Below are positions 58,253 to 64,000 of a DNA stretch of 64,000 nt, in pieces (the stretch's first letter is position 1; the number at the start of each line of letters is the position of its first letter). Source of the DNA: Labyrinthula sp. Ha (Eukaryota > Sar > Bigyra > Labyrinthulida > Labyrinthulaceae); the NCBI GenBank assembly GCA_015227615.1, contig JAALGZ010000038.1:248001-312000 (forward strand), given 5' to 3'. Both the position numbers and the translations under genes were made by a program. The notes below the pieces were generated by a model. That model was not told the DNA's origin. It saw only the letters and a list, made by a program, of their open reading frames with translations, and did no database searches.

Positions 58253-61200
58253 ATGGATAAGAAAGCAGAATATATGGATGCATTCTACGCTTTGAAAAGC
58301 GAAGATACCTTTCAAAGACAAGCCGCAGTTCAAGAACTCTGTAGTTATGTAGAGAAAATGAAATCTGAGAATAAGGATTTTGTGTAAATTCTAAGTAGTT
58401 TTCGTTATATTTAGATACATTATTGAAAGGTTGATAAAAGGATTAAGTAGTAGTAACCAAAAAGCACGACAAGGATATGCAGCTGCTCTTACAGGTGTTT
58501 TAATGACAAGAAGTTTGGAAATACCGTCTGTGTTTATAAATTTTGTGCGCAGTTTGGTAACCACTGTAGAAGAAAAGTTGAAAGCCTCTGGAGTTAAGAA
58601 ACAATCGGAAGAGAGGGAGTTGGCTATTGGACAGATGATTGGTTATGCTTCTATTTTATCATTTGTTGAAGTTAGTTTAAAGTCCATGAAACCTGAAAAG
58701 GAAGAGTTGCTTGAACTTGAAAACTTTTTTGTTCACTTATCTGAAAGATTATTTGGATTTTGCTCAAAAGGAATTACCTTGAAGCCTATGGCATACTCCA
58801 ATATTTCCAGTATGCTCTTATTTTGTGAGAATTTTTCAACTTTGAGTAACTCGTTTCCTGTAAAAATATTTGAGAACTTCTTAACCTTTTCGAACTCAAG
58901 TGCTGATGACCTAAAAAATAAAGTTGTAGCTAGTGATATCCATGACTTGGGTTTAATCCTGTTTTTGAGTAGCTTTCAGGCGTTAGAAGATAAATTTTAT
59001 TTCTCGAAACCGTTCAAAAAAGAAAAAGCCTGCACTGAGCTTTTTACATCGCTGAATTCGTTATTGTCAAGGAACAAAAGTACTCAAATTTCACTTCAAC
59101 ACTTATGGAAAGGCTTGCTTCGATCTATTAGGTTACCTGCAATTGCAACCTTACAAAAACCTGGGATACTGGAACAAACAAGATTTTTGTCGCGTGTTGT
59201 AGATGAAGTTATTTGTTCTAATCTGAAACTTGTCAAGACAAGTTCAATTTTTAAATTAGACATTCTTCGCTCTTACTTAAAAATGCTTGACGAAATGTTT
59301 CTAATTTTAAAACTCATGGTTTCCGGGGCTAAAAAAGTATCGAAGGAACTTCTCGGTGTTTTTGAATCAATTTTTTCGTTGGAAATATTTTCTGTTCTTA
59401 AGGCACTGAAAAAAAATAAAGATCTTGGTGATGCGGTCTTAAACATCTTTGGCATGGTTCAAACAACAGTTGTTGATTTAGGTTATGAAAAAATGTCTCT
59501 TGTTGTGCTTGTCAATACAAGATGTGAAATAGATGCTTTAGTGAAAAATTCGCAGAGTACATCAATACTAAAATCTTTCCGAACAGGATTTAAAACACCA
59601 ATTGTAGCTGCTAAGAAGTATTTAAAGGAATTAGCTCAGGTTTCTTCAAGTGAAAAACATTTTGAGAGTGTGTTAAGTTCTTTAAGTCAATTTAGCTGTG
59701 GACTAGATTTGGATGAAAGGATTGAATTAGAAAAAACTGTTTTAAAAGAGTTGCTTGGAACTTCTAAGAATAGTGGAAAAAAGTCACTTTTAGCCGTGTT
59801 CGGTGAAGATTTCTTGAACGATTTAAACTCTTCAAGAAGATGGCAAACAGTAGGAAAACAAGTTGAGTTTAATCTCCAGCAAACCCTGAATAAGACGAGC
59901 TCATTGCTGAAACAAAAGGGAAAGATCGTTGATCTAGATTTGCTCAAACCAGTCTCAAAGTTGCTCGAAGATGCCTTGGAAGAAATTAGTAAGGTGGATA
60001 GCATCCAGGAAAGTGAAGATTTCATGTCCTTGGTGGAAATGTGCAAGAAGAATAAGGGTTTAGTTTCCAAGAAGAACAAGCTTCAGAGTATAGCCTATTT
60101 TGGATTGCAATATATCACCTTTTTTTTACTTCTTCCAATTGCTTCTGAAAAGTCGAGGGAACTAGATCCTGTTTTTCAAGAGGCTATTGTGGATATTGAG
60201 AAATCAATAGAAATGTTCTCTGAATTCGAGTTTAAGAATGGAAAGGTTACAGCTAAGAGCCTAGAAAAACATTTGAATTCTATTTTGGTGTATTTCGACT
60301 CTTCCATTTCGCTATTATCAATGCTTCTTTCGCCTAGAGCGTTTGTGAAGTATCAAATGTTAGCTCTTTTTAGTTGTCTCCTTGTTATTGACGACTCGAT
60401 ATTGGAAATTTTGTTAAAGAATTTGTTGGAGTCAAACTCCCTTGACCTAGCTGATCAAGATGAGAAAGATGAACGAGACTCTGAGGAAAATTTATCCGAA
60501 GAGGAACAGAAGTCTGAAATTGATGATCCGGATGAAGCCTATGCAAAGATGTTAATTCAAAAGCATAGACAAAAAGATAGCGTGGAAACTATTCTTGAAA
60601 AATCTCACCTTACATTCAAAATAAAATCTGTTGATTTGTTGGATTTTATCCTCAAACATAGGTCTATAATTTTGACGGCAACCTCAGTTACAAGTTTGCC
60701 AGTCTTTTTCTTGCGCGAGATTAATTTCTGCAAGCAGAAGTCATCAGTTAGCACCGAAAGGAAGAGAAAAAATCTTTCTCAACTATACAAGCAGCTATTA
60801 AAAAAATATCAAGATTCACTGAGAACGCTTGAGTTTCAGAAAGAGACGGATTTTCAAACCCTCAGTTTTTCATCTTTTTCTTCTTCTCCTGTGGCTCAGC
60901 TTGTGTTTCAGGAGGAATTAGAGTCTACAGACAGTAACTCTGTTTCTAAGTATATTCTCTCTCAGCTTCAAGTGCAATTAGAGAAGCAAAAGGTTGCAGG
61001 TTTTGAAGGCGCAGCCAAATGCATTCGACTTTATGACTCTTGGTTTAGAACCACTAATGATGAATTTGACTTGAACGAGATATTAATGAGTCGCTGGAGA
61101 GCTTTCTATAATAATAAAACAAAGTTGATTAACCAAAAAACACAATTTTTTGAGCAGCTTGTAGCTGCAGAGCAATCGTATTTTGTAAATTGTTTTCGTT

Positions 61201-61718
61201 CACTTTGTGTGACTCTAACATCTCTGGAAGTAGGAAAAGTAAAGCCATATAAAATAGTCCAAACGTTTGAGTTCCTGAAATCTAACTTTACAAAGAAGAA
61301 ACTTTCAATACTAGAGGCTGAAGGTGATACCTTATCGAATGAAATGCTTGTATCTCTTAGTTCAGTTTTGAAAACATTTGTATTAGAAGAGTCAATTGTT
61401 CATGAGAAACATGTGAAACATATTGTTCCTGTGTTGTACACATGTTTTTCTTTTATTAATGAAGAACATCGTGCCGAAGTTCTGAGTTTAATACTGAATA
61501 TTGTGGAAAGTGAAAAGTTATCTCTCAACCAAATCAAAACAGGTTTGCTGCAGATTGTCGTACAATTTGGAACTGATGACTTGAGATCTAAAGGAGAAGT
61601 ATTGTCAAAGAACTTGAAGAAAGAAAAACATGAAGCGAAAAATGCACGAAAGGAGAAGAGAAGAATAAGAAATTCTACATTGGGTGAAAAACCAAACAAG
61701 ATGTTAAAAGCCAGCTGA
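58253..61718 (+). CDS. Pol5/MYBBP1A-family nucleolar protein, 1,144 aa; one 31-nt intron
   Basis: Exons are 58,253-58,383 and 58,415-61,718. Across the splice the protein reads DFVYIIERLIKGLSSSNQKA and then RQGYAAALTGVL, the conserved N-terminal block of yeast Pol5 and animal MYBBP1A (a run of HEAT-like helices). A long alpha-helical body follows. An acidic stretch at ~720-750 ends in DDPDEAYAKML, which marks this family, and a Lys/Arg-rich C terminus (EKHEAKNARKEKRRIRN) fits nucleolar targeting. The family acts in rRNA synthesis and ribosome assembly; it is not a true polymerase. Its stop codon lies 6 bp from the stop of the convergent profilin gene, so their 3' untranslated regions must overlap. 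Confidence 0.9.
58384..58414 (+). other. 31-nt intron in the Pol5-like gene
   Basis: GTAAAT donor and TATTTAG acceptor, phase 2 (two bases of a Val codon before it). Reading through gives an immediate TAA. Splicing completes the conserved N-terminal block. Confidence 0.92.
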
Positions 61719-61724
61719 ATAAGT

Positions 61725-62186
61725 TTAGTACCCGTTAGAATACAAATATCGAGCAAGAGCTTCTACTGCAAAATTGCACGTAGGTGACGCTTGACCTTTA
61801 GTCTCATCATAGGTTCCAATAAGGATACTTTGGTTTAAGACACATAAACAACCTCCTTTTTTTCCTTTCTTGAAATATATTGTAGCAACGCCATCGTCTT
61901 CACTACCTTTGGGGTAGGTTCTTAGGGGCATGTACTTCACCCCATTCACTCTAAATCCTTGAGGTGGTTTTTTTAGCTCATGAGCGATATGAAGCAGAAT
62001 TGATGCTTCATTGACAACCTCTTCCTTACTTGATCCGTCGTCTTGGGCTATTTCTGCTTTGTAGATTCTTGGCAAGAAGGCCGGAGTTGAAGCCCAGACA
62101 TTGCAGTCAGTTAACCCCAGCAGACACGCTTCGTTTACATCACCTGTTCCTATTAGTTGTGTATCTAAATATTCTAACCATGACAT
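61725..62186 (-). CDS. Profilin, 153 aa
   Basis: ATG start, single exon. The N terminus MSWLEYLDTQLIGTGDVNEA and the following CNVWASTPAF match the profilin poly-proline-binding surface pattern (W-x-x-Y, then V-W-A). The C terminus FAVEALARYLYSNGY matches the closing helix (A-x-Y-L-x-x-x-G-Y). The middle has the beta-sheet core with KYMPLRTY, DGVATIYFKKGKKGG and SILIGTYDE, the actin-facing part. At 153 aa it is slightly longer than plant and animal profilins, with a charged insertion around QDDGSSKEE. It binds monomeric actin and feeds filament growth in the cytosol. It is convergent with the Pol5-like gene and divergent from the reductase gene by 196 bp. Confidence 0.93.
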   Translation of the reverse strand: MSWLEYLDTQLIGTGDVNEACLLGLTDCNVWASTPAFLPRIYKAEIAQDDGSSKEEVVNEASILLHIAHELKKPPQGFRVNGVKYMPLRTYPKGSEDDGVATIYFKKGKKGGCLCVLNQSILIGTYDETKGQASPTCNFAVEALARYLYSNGY

Positions 62187-62382
62187 TGTTGGAGCGCAGG
62201 TCTATGTGAGATATATGATTTACACACTTATATGTTTTGTGTTTTATATTCTCAACTTCAAGTCAAGAGAAAATATTCGGTGAAAATTTTAGTGCTAGAT
62301 GTAGCCAATCAAACTGTAAAGCTAATATGATTGGTTGAATTTTTGTAACAGTTAGAAATAGTATTAAGGAAAAAAAGTATCT

Positions 62383-63363
62383 ATGAAGATTGGGCTAGTT
62401 GGACCAGGTGCTGTAGGGTTATACTATGCCTCGAAAATATTAAAATCAGATCTTTGCAGTAATTTATTTATAATTGGACGGAAAGGTGTAAATAAAAAAG
62501 GAAAGTTCGAGTTTGACCTTACGTTTCCAGGGTCGAGCCAAAACGAAAGATTTTCAACTAGATATTATAATGGAACAAAGGAGTTTTTGAAAGACGAAAA
62601 AAATAAAGAAATTGATGCGCTATTAGTAACTTTGAAATCAAATCAGACTTCTAACTTTTTTACCGAACTCTTTTCTCTAAGAAACCAGTTTGCAGGGTGT
62701 AAGTCTACATTGCTTGTATCCTTACAAAATGGGCTTGGAAATGTTGAAACTATGCAGCAAAATCAATTAGGTCCTGTGATTGGAGGAATAGTTCATCCTG
62801 GGATCATGAGAACACGATCTAATGAAATAAAGTTGAATGCCGAAGGTCCAACATACCTTTGTGACAATCAACGATTGAACGCCACTATGCAAGGAAAGTT
62901 ATCTCAATTAGCTTTAGTAATTGGCGCTACAGTGCTAAATGAAACAGATTTCCATCGGGAACAATGGAAAAAAGTTATGGTGAACTGCGTGGTTAATCCA
63001 ATATGTAGTCTACTAAATCAAAAGAACGGCGTTATGCTAGAACAACCTATAAAGCATATATGGAAACCAATCTGGAAAAACGTAATTTTCGAGATCCTTG
63101 ATGTTGCAGAACATGAGGCGGTTGACCTAAGGCTTAACAGATTTGAGGCAATTGAGTTTGTCCAACAAATCATTGATGCTGTGAAGCTGAATGAGTGCAG
63201 CATGCTACAAGATGTTCGTGCTATAGCCAACGGGTCTGAGCCAAGGCAAACAGAAATTGGTTCATTGAACGGGTATATTGTTAAGTTAGGTAAAAAGCAC
63301 AATTTAGACATGAAGTATAACAAGATTTTACTGGATTTGATCAACACTGTAGAAAATCAATAG
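62383..63363 (+). CDS. Ketopantoate reductase-like oxidoreductase (ApbA/PanE family), 326 aa
   Basis: ATG start, single exon. The NADPH-binding Rossmann motif GPGAVG is at 7-12. K85 in LKSNQT, LQNGLGN (114-120), the catalytic-Lys region WKKVMVNCVVNPIC (195-208), SMLQD (273-277) and TEIGSLNG (290-297, where Glu pairs with substrate) follow in the PanE order and spacing. PanE reduces 2-dehydropantoate to pantoate for coenzyme A synthesis. Several eukaryotic paralogues act on other 2-keto acids, so pantothenate synthesis is likely but not certain. There is no targeting leader, so it is probably cytosolic. It converges on the next gene with 171 bp between the stops. Confidence 0.92.
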   Translation: MKIGLVGPGAVGLYYASKILKSDLCSNLFIIGRKGVNKKGKFEFDLTFPGSSQNERFSTRYYNGTKEFLKDEKNKEIDALLVTLKSNQTSNFFTELFSLRNQFAGCKSTLLVSLQNGLGNVETMQQNQLGPVIGGIVHPGIMRTRSNEIKLNAEGPTYLCDNQRLNATMQGKLSQLALVIGATVLNETDFHREQWKKVMVNCVVNPICSLLNQKNGVMLEQPIKHIWKPIWKNVIFEILDVAEHEAVDLRLNRFEAIEFVQQIIDAVKLNECSMLQDVRAIANGSEPRQTEIGSLNGYIVKLGKKHNLDMKYNKILLDLINTVENQ

Positions 63364-63534
63364 ATTTATCAAACTTTGTTTTCAATCCTTTCACCAATTA
63401 GTCTACAGTTAGGAAGAGTTCCTTATCTCTTCTTTTTTGCACTCGGAAAGTCATTGACAAGAACCAAGGGCTATGAAAAACAGAATAGAGTAAATGACAG
63501 ATGTGTTTTTAGACAGATAAGTCTACTCTATGCA

Positions 63535-64000
63535 CTACAAAATTGAACTTTTATTTAGGTAACCTCGAGCACTAAATTGAGTGAAAGCAACTTCAATTAT
63601 TGGATCCTTTTCCTTAATTGCTAGAACCTTTGCTGCTCCAAATATGGTTAGCACATTCTCACCTACAAAAATCTTTTTCTTGTCAGATTTTGAAAAGTTT
63701 GAGAGGACTGGAAGTTTACTGAAAAACATTTTCAACCGGCTTGTTACCCTATGCTTTATTACCTTTTCCTTTGTTTCCTCTTCAAAGTATCTTACAACTT
63801 GAGAAGTTCTGATGAATGCAATTCCGAAATCAAGATCCAGTTCTGAAAAGCCATCTCCCCGTATATCTTTAACCTCAGCTATACCATATGGGGTCAAAAC
63901 CCTTTGACCAACAGGTACACGAGCTTCAACTTTCACCTCAGATTTTATTGGTGTTTCCGGTTCACTTCCGAAAACTTGATCAGTGAAATGACGAAAGAGT
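63535..64000 (-). CDS. Partial gene with tandem SH3-like (G-x-x-V-x-T-x-x-G) repeats
   Basis: The frame runs off the right edge of the window, so the start is missing. The C-terminal end is at the TAG at 63,535. Two diverged repeats are visible: VGQRVLTPYGIAEVKDIRGD with LDFGIAFIRTSQVVRY, and VGENVLTIFGAAKVLAIKEK with FTQFSARGY. The G-x-x-V-x-T-x-x-G-x-x-x-V pattern followed by a strand ending in aromatic residues resembles small beta-barrel (SH3/KOW-like) repeats seen in many protist proteins. A basic linker (KVIKHRVTSRLKMFFSKL) separates them. There are probably more repeats upstream outside the window. The function is unknown. Confidence 0.75.
   Translation of the reverse strand, partial: LFRHFTDQVFGSEPETPIKSEVKVEARVPVGQRVLTPYGIAEVKDIRGDGFSELDLDFGIAFIRTSQVVRYFEEETKEKVIKHRVTSRLKMFFSKLPVLSNFSKSDKKKIFVGENVLTIFGAAKVLAIKEKDPIIEVAFTQFSARGYLNKSSIL

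Noticed and set aside
1-64000. CRISPR arrays, rRNA genes, bacterial-type operons and telomeric repeats
   Set aside because: I looked for regularly spaced repeats, conserved rRNA cores, co-directional overlapping genes and telomere-type tandem units; none is present.

Overview
The window is nuclear DNA of a unicellular eukaryote whose lineage I cannot fix. The eukaryotic signs are nuclear-type tRNAs without encoded CCA, single-gene units on both strands, an ETF alpha subunit with a mitochondrial-type leader, profilin, a Pol5/MYBBP1A nucleolar protein, a COPI-associated/TVP15-like Golgi protein, a SET-domain protein, a Roco GTPase and Mutator-like (MULE) DNA transposons. TAA, TAG and TGA all end convincing genes, so the standard code applies and ciliate-type codes are unlikely. 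The DNA is AT-rich. Most genes are intronless. The introns I could reconstruct are extremely short: 30 nt in ETFA, 28 nt in the rhodanese gene, 31 nt in the Pol5-like gene, and 26 nt (or 35 nt) in the beta-lactamase-like gene.

Layout. 1-4.5 kb: tRNA-Lys(CTT), ETFA, a SET-domain protein and tRNA-Asp(GTC). 4.5-10.2 kb: a gene-poor stretch with one MITE that has a perfect 9-bp target duplication. 10.2-17.5 kb: an unknown leucine-rich protein, a duplicated DUF606/YdcZ-type membrane protein and a Roco-type GTPase, all on the minus strand. 18.6-22.8 kb: a graveyard of mobile DNA, with a truncated tyrosine-recombinase (Crypton-like) ORF between related palindromic repeats, then a decayed MULE transposase. 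26.4-27.7 kb: a class-C beta-lactamase-like serine hydrolase. 27,987-31,034: an apparently complete MULE with a 689-aa transposase, terminal inverted repeats and a 9-bp target duplication. 31-37 kb: gene-poor, with a second MITE. 37.0-38.8 kb: a convergent pair of unrecognised membrane proteins. 38.8-57.8 kb: long gene-poor stretches holding only a TVP15-like gene and a small membrane protein. 57.8-64 kb: a very dense island (rhodanese, Pol5-like, profilin, ketopantoate reductase-like, and a partial SH3-like-repeat gene at the window edge) with 31 bp between two divergent start codons and 6 bp between two convergent stop codons.

How the parts relate. The host genes are mostly unrelated housekeeping or membrane functions with no operon logic. 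The mobile elements form a coherent story. The complete MULE, the MITEs and a degenerate third copy share a GGG-rich terminal motif, 9-bp target duplications and a subterminal motif of the form GGGYCATATGNCC, so the MITEs are probably non-autonomous partners of this MULE family. I found no CRISPR array, rRNA or bacterial-style operon, and no clear candidate for a wholly new multi-gene system. The most unusual items are the tiny introns, the MULE/MITE family and the recombinase remnant with its palindromic repeats.
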